Positions 17,977 through 25,379 of a DNA stretch of 50,205 bases are shown piece after piece. Origin of the DNA: Vulcanimicrobium sp035943995 (GTDB lineage: Bacteria > Vulcanimicrobiota > Vulcanimicrobiia > Vulcanimicrobiales > Vulcanimicrobiaceae). The translations under genes were made by a program, and so were the position numbers. The stretch spans positions 1 through 50,205 of the forward strand of contig DASZBS010000136.1 in NCBI GenBank assembly GCA_035943995.1. The letters are read 5' to 3'. The notes below the pieces were generated by a model, which worked only from the letters and a program-made list of their open reading frames with translations, was not told the origin of the DNA and did not search any database. Within the stretch, counting starts at the first letter, position 1. Each line of letters begins with the position of its first letter.

Positions 17977-18758
17977 CGGAACGCAGCTCTTCCACCGATG
18001 CGATCGTGCTGCGCGCGCGACCGCTCGGCGAAGCCGATCGCGTGTACACGCTGCTCACGCGCCAGCGCGGCAAGGTCGACGCCGTCGCGAAGGGCGCGCG
18101 GCGGCCCCGCAGCTCGCTGGGCGGGCGGCTGGAGCCGTTGGCCGAGGTGCGCGTCGCGCTGCACAGGGGCCGCTCGCTCGACGTCATCACCGAGGTGCGC
18201 ACGATCGCGTCGTACTGGAGCGGTCTCGTGCGCCCCGACGCGCTGGCGACCGCGTCGCTGTTCGCGGAGACCGTCGACATGTTCTGCGAGCCCGACCTCG
18301 CGCTGCCGGAGATCTACGCGCTGCTGGCGGGCGCGATCGGTGCGGTTGCCGCAAGCGTGTCGCCGGCGGGGCTCGTGCCGCGCTTTCAGCTGCGGCTGCT
18401 GCACGCGCTCGGCCTCGCGCCCGCCGACGACGCGTGCGTGCGCTGCGGCCAGCCGTTCGACGAGCATCCTTCGACAGGCTCAGCCGCAGCTGACAGCACG
18501 TCAGGACAGGCTATTGCGCACCTCGATCTCGAAGCCGGCGGGCTGGGCTGCACGCGCTGCTACGGCGTGCGCGGCGACGCGCACGCGTTCGAGGCCGCCG
18601 ACGTCGCGAACTTCCGCGCGCTCGGTGCGGAGCGCGGCACCGGCGCCGCGCTGACCGCCACGCTGCGCGTCGCACGCGCCGCGGACGACATCATCACCTG
18701 GCACCTCGGCCGCCGCCCGAAGTCGCGCGCGCTTGTCTATGAATTGGAATCGACGTGA
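17973..18758 (+). CDS. recO: DNA repair protein RecO
   Basis: RecO works with RecF and RecR to load RecA at single-strand gaps. The N-terminal OB-fold shows STDAIVLRARPLGEADRVYT and KVDAVAKGARRPRS. The C-terminal part has a CxxC...CxxC zinc ribbon (CVRCGQ and CTRC). GTG 18006 falls inside the first beta-strand, and no ATG, GTG or TTG exists upstream. CTG 17973, overlapping the preceding stop as CTGA, gives TERSSSTDAIVLRARPLG and matches the family start. Length is then 261 residues. The linker between the two zinc-binding halves is unusually long and contains a sequence related to the dispersed repeat (18468-18512). ruvX follows at a GTGA overlap. Confidence 0.9.
   Translation: MTERSSSTDAIVLRARPLGEADRVYTLLTRQRGKVDAVAKGARRPRSSLGGRLEPLAEVRVALHRGRSLDVITEVRTIASYWSGLVRPDALATASLFAETVDMFCEPDLALPEIYALLAGAIGAVAASVSPAGLVPRFQLRLLHALGLAPADDACVRCGQPFDEHPSTGSAAADSTSGQAIAHLDLEAGGLGCTRCYGVRGDAHAFEAADVANFRALGAERGTGAALTATLRVARAADDIITWHLGRRPKSRALVYELEST
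18468..18512. repeat. Repeat-related insertion inside recO
   Basis: CCTTCGACAGGCTCAG (18468-18483) is a close variant of the inverted 19-bp repeat. It is followed by an inverted repeat CTGAC-AGCAC-GTCAG and by CAGGACAGGCT. Encoded in frame, it adds about 15 residues (PSTGSAAADSTSGQA) between the zinc-binding cysteine pairs of RecO. Confidence 0.6.
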
Positions 18759-19168
18759 GCGACGTCGTGCTCGCGCTCGACGTCGGGACGCGGCGCATCG
18801 GCGTCGCGGTCGGCGAGGGGACGTTCGCGTTCCCGCATTCGACGATCCACCGCACGAACGTGCGCGACGACGTCGCCGGCATCGTCGCGCTCGCGCGCGA
18901 GCGCGGTGCGCGCACGATCGTCGTGGGCGACCCGCTGACGATGACCGGCGAGCGCGGGCTCGCGAGCGATAGCATCGACGCGTTCGTCGCGCACCTCGCG
19001 CGCGCGTTCGACGGCGACATCGCGCGCGTCGACGAGCGGCTGACCACCGCGGCCGCGGAAAAGGCGCTGATCGGTGCGGACGTTTCGCGCGCCAAACGCA
19101 AGCAGGTGATCGACCAGGTCGCCGCCGTGGGGATCCTCGAGACGTGGCTGGCCCGCAGACCGCGGTGA
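18755..19168 (+). CDS. ruvX: Holliday junction resolvase-like RuvX/YqgF
   Basis: The 137-residue product has the RNase H-like fold of the YqgF family: LALDVGTRRIGVAVGEGT at the N-terminus with the catalytic Asp, IVVGDPLTMTGERG, VDERLTTAAAEKALI and a closing KQVIDQVAAVGILETWLA. In several bacteria it processes the 5' end of pre-16S rRNA; an older assignment is Holliday junction resolution. Start GTG 18755 overlaps the recO stop. The order recO-ruvX-mltG-DUF1292 keeps together genes that also cluster in Firmicutes. Confidence 0.95.
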   Translation: MSDVVLALDVGTRRIGVAVGEGTFAFPHSTIHRTNVRDDVAGIVALARERGARTIVVGDPLTMTGERGLASDSIDAFVAHLARAFDGDIARVDERLTTAAAEKALIGADVSRAKRKQVIDQVAAVGILETWLARRPR

Positions 19169-20175
19169 GCCGCGCGAGCCGCGCGCTGCTCGGCATCACG
19201 GTCGCGACCGTCGTCGCCGTCGGCCTGATCGTCGGTGCGGCGTCGCTCTGGTTTCGCGACGCGGTATACGTCGGCCGCGCGCTGCCCGCACAGCAGACCG
19301 ACGTGGTGATCCAGCGCGGCTCGACGTTCGCCGAAGTCGTTGCCGCGCTGCGCGAGAAGAACGTCTTGCAGCACCCGCTCGCGTTTCGCATCTTAGCGCG
19401 GCTGCGCCACGCCGACGGCAGCGTGAAGGCGGGCGAGTACCGCTTCCCCGCCCACCAGACGAGCGACGACATCCTCAAGCGGCTCGTGCGCGGCGAGCAG
19501 TTCGCGGTGTGGGTGACCATCCCGGAGGGCTACACCGCCCGCGAGATCGCCCAGGCGCTCGCGAGCCGCGCGCTCGGCGACGCCGGCGCGTACGAGCACA
19601 TCTTCCTGCGCAGCGGCGGGATCACCGTCGGCGGGAGCCCGACGACGAACCTCGAGGGGTACCTCTACCCGAGCACCTACCTGCTGCCCACCGACGACTC
19701 GCCGCGGCAGGTCGCCCGCGTGCTGGTCGACCAGTTCCGCCAGGAGCTGCCGCGCGACGCGGCCGCGCGCGCCCGGGCGCTGCACCGCAGCGTCCCCGAG
19801 GTCGTCACCATCGCCTCGCTGATCGAGCGCGAGGGCAAGGCGGACGACGAGCGCCCGACGATCGCGTCGGTGATCTACAACCGCCTGCGGCTGGGGATGC
19901 CGCTGGAGATCGATGCCTCGATCGAGTACACGTTCCCGGAACATCACGACGTGATCACGAAGCGCGACCTGGAGAGCGACTCGCCCTATAACACCTATCG
20001 CCACACCGGCCTCCCGCCCACCCCGATCGCGAACCCCGGCAAACCCTCGCTCGACGCCGCGTTCTCGCCCGCGCACAGCGACTTTCTCTACTACGTCGCC
20101 AAGGGCGACGGCCACCACGCGTTCGCAAAGACGTTGCAAGAGCACAACGCGAACGTGTCCCGATACCTCAAATAA
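19165..20175 (+). CDS. mltG: Endolytic murein transglycosylase MltG
   Basis: MltG cuts nascent glycan strands and so sets their length during peptidoglycan synthesis. The 336-residue product has one N-terminal membrane anchor (LLGITVATVVAVGLIVGAAS), a LysM-like region (YRFPAHQTSDDILKRLVRGE, VWVTIPEGYTAREIAQALAS), and the YceG catalytic domain with NLEGYLYPSTYLLP, IASLIEREGK (catalytic Glu), IASVIYNRLRLGMPLEIDAS and SPYNTYRHTGLPPTPIANPG. GTG 19165 is preferred over GTG 19144 because it overlaps the ruvX stop as GTGA and gives a normal short cytoplasmic tail. The stop is inside the Shine-Dalgarno of the next gene. Confidence 0.95.
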   Translation: MSRASRALLGITVATVVAVGLIVGAASLWFRDAVYVGRALPAQQTDVVIQRGSTFAEVVAALREKNVLQHPLAFRILARLRHADGSVKAGEYRFPAHQTSDDILKRLVRGEQFAVWVTIPEGYTAREIAQALASRALGDAGAYEHIFLRSGGITVGGSPTTNLEGYLYPSTYLLPTDDSPRQVARVLVDQFRQELPRDAAARARALHRSVPEVVTIASLIEREGKADDERPTIASVIYNRLRLGMPLEIDASIEYTFPEHHDVITKRDLESDSPYNTYRHTGLPPTPIANPGKPSLDAAFSPAHSDFLYYVAKGDGHHAFAKTLQEHNANVSRYLK

Positions 20176-20186
20176 GGAGCACCGTC

Positions 20187-20495
20187 ATCGAAACCAACGG
20201 CACCGCCGGAACGAGCGGCAACGGCACCGGCGGGGAGAAGCAGCCTCTCGACCTCAAGGACGTCCTCGAGCTGCACATGGAGGACGGCACCGCGCTGCGC
20301 TTCGAGGTCGTCGGACTGGTCGAGGACGACGAAGGCAACGCGTACGCCGTCTGCTACAACGACGTGAACGATGAGTTCGTGGTGACCGATCAGGTCGGCG
20401 ACCTCCTCGAGGACGAAGATCTCGCGCAAGAGATCCTCGACGACTTCTTCGTATTGGCGGAAGAGTCGGCGCCGCCGGAGGAGCAGGCGCCGTAG
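20187..20495 (+). CDS. DUF1292 family protein with apparent ATC start
   Basis: The product contains the DUF1292 (YrzB-like) module: DVLELHMEDGTALRFEVVGL, DDEGNAYAVCYNDVNDEFVV, and a strongly acidic tail LLEDEDLAQEILDDFF. Function is unknown across the family. The only ATG (20277) lies after the first beta-strand and would delete the domain start. An ideal Shine-Dalgarno AAGGAG (20174-20179) lies 7 nt before ATC 20187, which opens this frame as ETNGTAGTSGNGTGG. The gene therefore probably starts at ATC, or at an ATG that was misread in the sequence. Length from ATC is 102 residues. The low-complexity Gly/Thr N-terminus looks disordered. Its place after ruvX and mltG mirrors Firmicutes gene order. 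Confidence 0.8.
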   Translation: METNGTAGTSGNGTGGEKQPLDLKDVLELHMEDGTALRFEVVGLVEDDEGNAYAVCYNDVNDEFVVTDQVGDLLEDEDLAQEILDDFFVLAEESAPPEEQAP

Positions 20496-20501
20496 AGCCT
20501 G

Positions 20502-20520
20502 CCCTGAGCTTGTCGAAGGG
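20502..20520 (+). repeat. Dispersed 19-bp repeat, copy 2
   Basis: CCCTGAGCTTGTCGAAGGG, identical to the copy at 21787-21805. It fills the gap between the DUF1292 gene and the next gene and contains that gene's TTG start codon at 20510. Confidence 0.85.
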
Positions 20521-21688
20521 ACCGGTCCTCTTCCTCTCCGCGCGCGTCGGCGAAGGCCATCGCTCGGCCGCCGACGCGGTGCGCGCGCGCCTCGCGGCGC
20601 GCGGGATGCGCGGAGAGGTCGTCGACAGCTATCGCTACGCGGCCTCGCTGTTCTCGAAGGTCGTCAGCGACGGCTACATCGGGATGGTGCGGACGATCCC
20701 GCAAGTGTACGGGTTCATCTACGACCGTGCGGAGCGCGCGACCGCGGCCGGCGGTTTTCGCGTGTGGGCCAGCGAGTTCACCGCGCGCAACATTCGCGGG
20801 CTGATGGAGCGCTTGCGCCCGAGCGTCGTCGTGTGCACGCACGCGTTTCCGTGCGGCGTGATGGCCGCGTACAAACGGCTGTACGACCCCACCGTCCCCG
20901 TCATGGGTATCGTGACCGACTTCGTCGTGCACCCGTTCTGGATCTACAAGAACATCGACGCGTACGCGGTCGCGACGCCCGAGATTCGCGCGGCGCTCGT
21001 CGGCCGCGGGATCGATCCCGCGCGCGTCGGCGTCGACGGCATCCCGGTCGATCCGCGCTTCGGGATCCCGCCGCCGGACCGCGGCGCGCTGCGCGAGGCG
21101 CTGGGCCTGCCGCGCGACGGACCGGTCGCGCTCGTGATGGGCGGCGGCCTCGGGCTGGGGCCGGTGGCGACGACGGTGCGCGCGCTCGCGCGGACGTCGA
21201 GCCCGGTCACGCCGGTGGTGATCGTGGGCAAGAACCGCCGGCTGGAGCACCGCGTCGCCGAAGAGGCGCGCCGCGACGGCGCCGACGTGCGCGTGCTGGG
21301 CTTCGTGGAGAACGTGTTCGACTGGATGCGCGCCGCCGACGTGCTGGTCACCAAACCGGGCGGCCTGACGACGTCCGAGGCGCTCGCCGTCGGCGTGCCG
21401 CTCGTGCTGCTCAAGCCGCTGCCGGGCCAGGAGGAGCGCAACGCGCGCTATCTGGTATCCCGCGGCGCCGCGCTGCGCGCAACGCGCCCCGGCGATCTGG
21501 TGCGGGTGGTCGACAGCGTGCTCCACGACGAGCGCATCGCGCAGCGCCTGCACGCGAGTGCCGCCCAGCTCGCGCACCCCGACGCCGCCGAGCGCGTCGC
21601 CGCGCGGCTCGCGGAGCTCGCGCAGGGAGCGGACACCGGGCGTTCGAACGTGGCGCAGCGCGTCGCGGAGAGGTGGCCGAGCGGCTGA
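20510..21688 (+). CDS. MGDG-synthase/MurG-like diacylglycerol glycosyltransferase
   Basis: The 392-residue GT-B protein has an N-terminal LFLSARVGEGHRSAADAVRA motif and DFVVHPFWIYKNIDAYAVAT, as in monogalactosyldiacylglycerol synthases and UgtP. Its C-terminal domain has VMGGGLGLGPV, GFVENVFDWMRAADVLVTKP and GGLTTSEALAVGVPLVLLKP. It probably transfers a hexose from a UDP-sugar to diacylglycerol to make membrane glycolipids; the sugar is unknown. The SARVGEGH motif requires a start at or before TTG 20510, so the start codon lies within a dispersed 19-bp repeat, with no Shine-Dalgarno in place. The last 22 bases, coding ERWPSG and the stop, overlap tRNA-Ser(GCT). Confidence 0.9.
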   Translation: MSKGPVLFLSARVGEGHRSAADAVRARLAARGMRGEVVDSYRYAASLFSKVVSDGYIGMVRTIPQVYGFIYDRAERATAAGGFRVWASEFTARNIRGLMERLRPSVVVCTHAFPCGVMAAYKRLYDPTVPVMGIVTDFVVHPFWIYKNIDAYAVATPEIRAALVGRGIDPARVGVDGIPVDPRFGIPPPDRGALREALGLPRDGPVALVMGGGLGLGPVATTVRALARTSSPVTPVVIVGKNRRLEHRVAEEARRDGADVRVLGFVENVFDWMRAADVLVTKPGGLTTSEALAVGVPLVLLKPLPGQEERNARYLVSRGAALRATRPGDLVRVVDSVLHDERIAQRLHASAAQLAHPDAAERVAARLAELAQGADTGRSNVAQRVAERWPSG

Positions 21689-21755
21689 AGGCGGCGGTTT
21701 GCTAAACCGTTATACGAGTTACATCGTATCGAGGGTTCGAATCCCTCCCTCTCCG
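21667..21755 (+). tRNA. tRNA-Ser (anticodon GCT)
   Basis: The cloverleaf has acceptor GGAGAGG/CCTCTCC with G discriminator, an anticodon loop TTGCTAA with GCT at 21701-21703, a long class II variable arm (TTATACGAGTTACATCGTATC) and T-arm GAGGG-TTCGAAT-CCCTC. CCA is not encoded. The first 22 bases are also the 3' end of the upstream glycosyltransferase gene, whose TGA stop (21686-21688) lies in the D-arm. Confidence 0.96.
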
Positions 21756-21786
21756 AATCACCGCGCCGGACGCGCTTCGATCGTCA

Positions 21787-21805
21787 CCCTGAGCTTGTCG
21801 AAGGG
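21787..21805 (+). repeat. Dispersed 19-bp repeat, copy 3
   Basis: CCCTGAGCTTGTCGAAGGG, identical to copy 2, lies in the 115-bp spacer between tRNA-Ser(GCT) and tRNA-Arg(ACG). Confidence 0.85.
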
Positions 21806-21870
21806 GCGGAAGGGATCGCGCACGGTGCGCCGTATCCCACGAGGTCGCCGCTGAACGCAGCGCGACACGC

Positions 21871-21944
21871 GCGGGCGTAGCTCAATTGGATAGAGCAACA
21901 GGCTACGAACTTGTAGGTTGGGGGTTCGAGTCCCTCCGCCCGTA
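21871..21944 (+). tRNA. tRNA-Arg (anticodon ACG)
   Basis: Acceptor GCGGGCG/CGCCCGT with A discriminator, D-arm TAGCTCAATTGGATAGAGC, anticodon loop CTACGAA with ACG at 21905-21907, and T-arm GGGGG-TTCGAGT-CCCTC. CCA is not encoded. A34 of this tRNA is the normal substrate of the TadA encoded 4 kb downstream. It ends 8 bp from the stop of the convergent protease gene. Confidence 0.96.
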
Positions 21945-21952
21945 CGTTTCCA

Positions 21953-23563
21953 CTACGGGCTCTTGCGCGGCATCATCAGCAAGTAGCCGTCGGGATAGTC
22001 GAACACGACGTTGAACGCGCGGATGAAATCGAGTCCGACCAGCACGTCGTTGTGCGACATCGAGCCCGACGCGCACGCCGGTACGGGGCGGTACACGATG
22101 GGGCCCAGCTCCAGGCTCTGCAACTGGCCGCAGTGCGCGATCTCGCTGCCGTTGACGCCGTAGTACTGGAGCTGCGACGCGAGGCTCGTCGGATCGGTGA
22201 AGAACGACACGCGGTCGCGCGAGACCAGGCTCTGGCTGAACAGCACGTGCAGCGGGTTGCCGCTGTCGAGCGTCGCGAGCACCGGCACGCGGCCGGCGAC
22301 GGTCATCGCGACACGCGGCGTGCCGTCGGCGAGGTCGACGTGCACCACGAGCCCTTTGCTCGTGTCGGGTTGTACCTTCGCCGGGTCCATGATGCGCAGC
22401 GTCTTCCCGTCGAGGTCGAGCTCGACGATCGCGCCGGCCAGCAGGTCGAAGCCGATCAGACCCGCGACGTCGGTCTCGGACGAACCGCGCTCGTCGAGCC
22501 CCGTGTAGATGATGACGTCGTGCAGCGCGTTGGCGCCGAACGCGATGGTGTCCACCTTGTACAGGTTCGCAGCCGCACCGCCGCCGATGCCGACGATCGT
22601 GCTCTCGCCGACGCGCTTGGCGCCGGCGCGGCGTGCGAAGGTGTCGGTGAAGGCGATGGATCCGGCGCCGGTATCGAGGATGAACTTGCCCCGCACGCCG
22701 TTGACCATGGCGTAGACGAAGATGCGGTCCTTGGTCAACTCGATCGGCACGGAGGCGACGGCCGGGTCGAAGCTCCACGTCGCGGTTTGCTTCGGCGGGT
22801 GCAGCTCGTCGTCGGTCACCGGCTTGTTCGCCTCGATCGTCGTGTACGCGTGCAGCGCCTTCCCGCCGGTGTAGCGCCACGACGACAGCACGCGTTTGCC
22901 GCCGCCGACGTCGGTGTAGCCCATCACGTCAAAGCGCGTCTCGTACTTTCCGTTGGGGTCGAGTACCGCGCGTTTGAGGCTGCCCGTCGCGGGGTCGATC
23001 GCGAGCTCCGCGGCGACGCCGACCGCCGGTGCGACGCGCACCCACGTCACCGGCGTGCCGTCGATCGTTTCCGTGCGCAGCACCGTGCCCGGCAGCGAGC
23101 TCAGCCCTTCGCCGAACAGCGCATCTTCGGTATAGACGTAGCGCGCCGCGTCGCCGATCGTCTGCACCGTGAAGCCGTTCTGATTGGACGACCACAGCAC
23201 GCGTCCGGTGAAGCCGTCTTCGAACGTACCGCCCGCAGCGCGCGCGTACGATTCGCGAAAAATCGGCCCGCGGTGCACCGCGCGAATGAGTGCGACGACG
23301 CGGCCGTCGAGCGTGACCGACCCGGACTCGCGCAGCGATGCGATCGCGCCGTCACCGGCTTGCCACCCGGCGTAGGCCTTGTGCTTGGCGAGCAGCGCCG
23401 CGGCATCGTCCGCCGCGCCGGCAGCGCGCGGCGCGACCGCGGCGAGGGCGACGAAGGCGACAAACGCGCTCAGTGTCGCCCGCGCTGCGCGCGAGCGACG
23501 CGAACGAATCGTGCGCGCGGTCATGACGTTATTGGCCGTTCGGCGCCGGATACGGCTGATCAT
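21953..23563 (-). CDS. Secreted retropepsin-like aspartyl protease, double-domain, copy 2
   Basis: The predicted protein (536 residues from ATG 23563) has a very basic N-terminus (TIRSRRSRAARATL) and a signal peptide (SAFVAFVALAAVAPRAAGAA). After an N-terminal region resembling outer-membrane sorting or lipid-binding beta proteins, it carries two retropepsin-like half-domains. The first has GKFILDTGAGSIAF with GGGAAANL, and the second has PVLATLDSGNPLHVLF. Both Asp residues (DTG, DSG) are present, so one chain could form a pepsin-like active site. It is 5 bp downstream of a paralogue with the same layout, in one minus-strand operon. ATG 23524 is a reasonable alternative start. Substrate is unknown; secretion suggests an envelope or extracellular role. 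Confidence 0.85.
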   Translation of the reverse strand: MISRIRRRTANNVMTARTIRSRRSRAARATLSAFVAFVALAAVAPRAAGAADDAAALLAKHKAYAGWQAGDGAIASLRESGSVTLDGRVVALIRAVHRGPIFRESYARAAGGTFEDGFTGRVLWSSNQNGFTVQTIGDAARYVYTEDALFGEGLSSLPGTVLRTETIDGTPVTWVRVAPAVGVAAELAIDPATGSLKRAVLDPNGKYETRFDVMGYTDVGGGKRVLSSWRYTGGKALHAYTTIEANKPVTDDELHPPKQTATWSFDPAVASVPIELTKDRIFVYAMVNGVRGKFILDTGAGSIAFTDTFARRAGAKRVGESTIVGIGGGAAANLYKVDTIAFGANALHDVIIYTGLDERGSSETDVAGLIGFDLLAGAIVELDLDGKTLRIMDPAKVQPDTSKGLVVHVDLADGTPRVAMTVAGRVPVLATLDSGNPLHVLFSQSLVSRDRVSFFTDPTSLASQLQYYGVNGSEIAHCGQLQSLELGPIVYRPVPACASGSMSHNDVLVGLDFIRAFNVVFDYPDGYLLMMPRKSP

Positions 23564-23568
23564 CGCGC

Positions 23569-25155
23569 TTATAAACCGTTCGGCGTGAGAACGATGTGCG
23601 AACGCGTGTAGTCGAACGTCCAGTTGAAGTGGCGCAGGAAGTCGAAGCCGATCAGCCCGCCATCACGGCCGAACACCCGCTGGCTCGCGAAACATGTCGT
23701 AACGTTCTGGTAGCGATACGGTCCGATCGAAATCTCGCGCAACCGATTGCACGTTTCCGGCTCCGGTGTGACGCCGTCCACGCCGCTGAAATACATCGTC
23801 ATGTCGAACGATCTGGCGCCTAATTTGATCTCCTCCGGAAGGGTGACGAGCCGTCCGCTCGTCTTCAAGTCGTCGCTGAGGGTTGCGAAGAAATCATCGC
23901 CGGTGTCGAAAATCGCCCGGGTCGGAACGGTGCCCACCTTGAGGGCGATCTCCGGCGTATTGTCGGCAAGATTGACCGGGAAAGCATACGCGTCTTTCGC
24001 GACGACCGGCTGTACCTTCGCCGGATCGGCGAACGCCATCATCTCATGTTTGAGGTCGACGTGCACGACGGCCGCCGCGAACACGTCGAAGCCGACGATA
24101 CCGTCGATCGGCGTACGAAAGCTGGTGTCTTTCCGTGCTACCGACAGTACGACGTTCGACAGGGTGTTATCGCCGAAAGCGATCGTATTCGCGCGTCCCC
24201 AGCGCGCCGAGCGAGTCCCGCCTGCCACCCCTCCGTACGCTGTGTTGCCGAGCAACGTGAGGCCGATTTGGCCGGCGTACGGCTGGTACAGCAAAATCTG
24301 GCTCGCACCTGAATCGAGCAAGAACCGTCCCACGTGGCCATTGATCGAAGCCTGCACGATCACCGCGCGCCCACCGTAGGTTCGGCGTTCGATGCTGATG
24401 GGCACGTCGGCACCGGATCCGAACGCCCAGGTGGCGGTCGGGGTCGGCGCTTTCAACTCGTCATCGGTGACGGTGCGTGCCTCACCGTGCCGCAGAACGT
24501 ACCGCGTGTCCTTGCCATACCGGAGCGTTGAAGGCACGCGGATCCCCGGCGCGATCTCGGAATAGCCCTCGACGTGCTCGATAAACCGGCCGTCGTCAGG
24601 ATCGAGCGTGACCTGAACATAGGCTCCGGTCGCGTGGTCCAGCGCGAGGTCCGCAGGAAGCCCGCCGCGCGGCGTGACGCGCACGACGTCTACCTGCTTG
24701 CCGTCGATCGTCTGAGAGCCGCGGTCTTGCATGTCGACCGTCGCATCGAATATGCCCGCTTCCACGATCGTTGACGTCAGAGACCGGCGCGCATCGTTCT
24801 CGAGGTTGGGGACGACGAAGTGGTTCTCGTTCGCATGCCAGAACACGCGGCCGTTGAAGCCTTCTTGTGCGTCGACACCCTCTGAACCGATGACCTCCCG
24901 GTACAACGTGCCGCGCCGGTACGTCGTGCTGGTTGCCGGTTCGTAGGTTGGTCCGGGTGACGGCGATGCGGCGGGGGTCGGTGTTGCGGACGGCGCGTAT
25001 TGATAGGTCAGGACGGTCCCGCCGGGGTTTCCTACATAGGCCGCGTGGCGCGCGAGGGCGGCGCGCGGGTCTTCGGCCGACCGCACGGGCTGCGGGGCCT
25101 GGAGGAGCAGTGCGGCAACGGCGAACGCCGCGGTGAAAAGCACGCGGTGCGTCAT
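23569..25155 (-). CDS. Secreted retropepsin-like aspartyl protease, double-domain, copy 1
   Basis: The 528-residue product has a clear signal peptide (THRVLFTAAFAVAALLLQAP, cleavage near VRSA), then a Pro/Ser/Thr-rich linker (PTPAASPSPGPTYEPATSTT). An N-terminal domain shared with its downstream paralogue follows (GFNGRVFWHANENHF). Two half-domains carry GRFLLDSGASQILLY and RAIFDTGDDFFATL. The catalytic-type Asp in DSG and DTG is kept in both. ATG 25155 is chosen because it starts the signal peptide; ATG 25209 would add 18 residues. The first half-domain has the usual GG-turn (AYGGVAGGTRSARWG). Its upstream region is shared with the divergently oriented CAT tRNA promoter. The family has many uncharacterised members in soil bacteria. 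Confidence 0.85.
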   Translation of the reverse strand: MTHRVLFTAAFAVAALLLQAPQPVRSAEDPRAALARHAAYVGNPGGTVLTYQYAPSATPTPAASPSPGPTYEPATSTTYRRGTLYREVIGSEGVDAQEGFNGRVFWHANENHFVVPNLENDARRSLTSTIVEAGIFDATVDMQDRGSQTIDGKQVDVVRVTPRGGLPADLALDHATGAYVQVTLDPDDGRFIEHVEGYSEIAPGIRVPSTLRYGKDTRYVLRHGEARTVTDDELKAPTPTATWAFGSGADVPISIERRTYGGRAVIVQASINGHVGRFLLDSGASQILLYQPYAGQIGLTLLGNTAYGGVAGGTRSARWGRANTIAFGDNTLSNVVLSVARKDTSFRTPIDGIVGFDVFAAAVVHVDLKHEMMAFADPAKVQPVVAKDAYAFPVNLADNTPEIALKVGTVPTRAIFDTGDDFFATLSDDLKTSGRLVTLPEEIKLGARSFDMTMYFSGVDGVTPEPETCNRLREISIGPYRYQNVTTCFASQRVFGRDGGLIGFDFLRHFNWTFDYTRSHIVLTPNGL

Positions 25156-25241
25156 AGGCAGTTCTTTGGCGGTGGCGGTGGTGCGGGGCCTGCCGCAGAC
25201 GTGCGGCACCGTGCAGCCCTGGAGGGTCTTGACGGGTTCTC

Positions 25242-25247
25242 TATAAT
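25242..25247 (+). promoter_or_regulatory. Perfect -10 element for the CAT tRNA gene
   Basis: TATAAT at 25242-25247 lies 40 bp before the tRNA. TTGACG is only 7 bp upstream and cannot serve as the matching -35. Read on the minus strand the same bases give TTATAG/TATAGA, so it might also serve the divergent protease operon. Confidence 0.5.
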
Positions 25248-25287
25248 CGACGTGCGTTCGTCACGACGCGTGCGTCGGACGTGCAAC

Positions 25288-25359
25288 GGCTCGGTAGCTC
25301 AGCGGTAGAGCGGGGGACTCATAAGCCCTAGGTCGTAGGTTCAAATCCTACCCGAGTCA
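25288..25359 (+). tRNA. tRNA with CAT anticodon (elongator Met or Ile2)
   Basis: Acceptor GGCTCGG/CCGAGTC with A discriminator, D-arm TAGCTCAGCGGTAGAGC, anticodon loop CTCATAA and T-arm GTAGG-TTCAAAT-CCTAC. It is not an initiator, as the three G-C pairs expected before the anticodon loop are absent. The 31-39 position is an A-G mismatch. GGTCGTAGGTTC resembles tRNA-Ile2, whose CAT is modified to lysidine by TilS, but elongator tRNA-Met cannot be excluded by eye. CCA is not encoded. Confidence 0.9.
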
Positions 25360-25379
25360 GGTTTTCTCGAGGTAACTTC

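Noticed and set aside
25229..25247. TTGACG-TATAAT as a complete sigma-70 promoter
   Set aside because: The elements are only 7 bp apart, so TTGACG cannot be the -35 for that -10. Only the -10 is kept as a feature.
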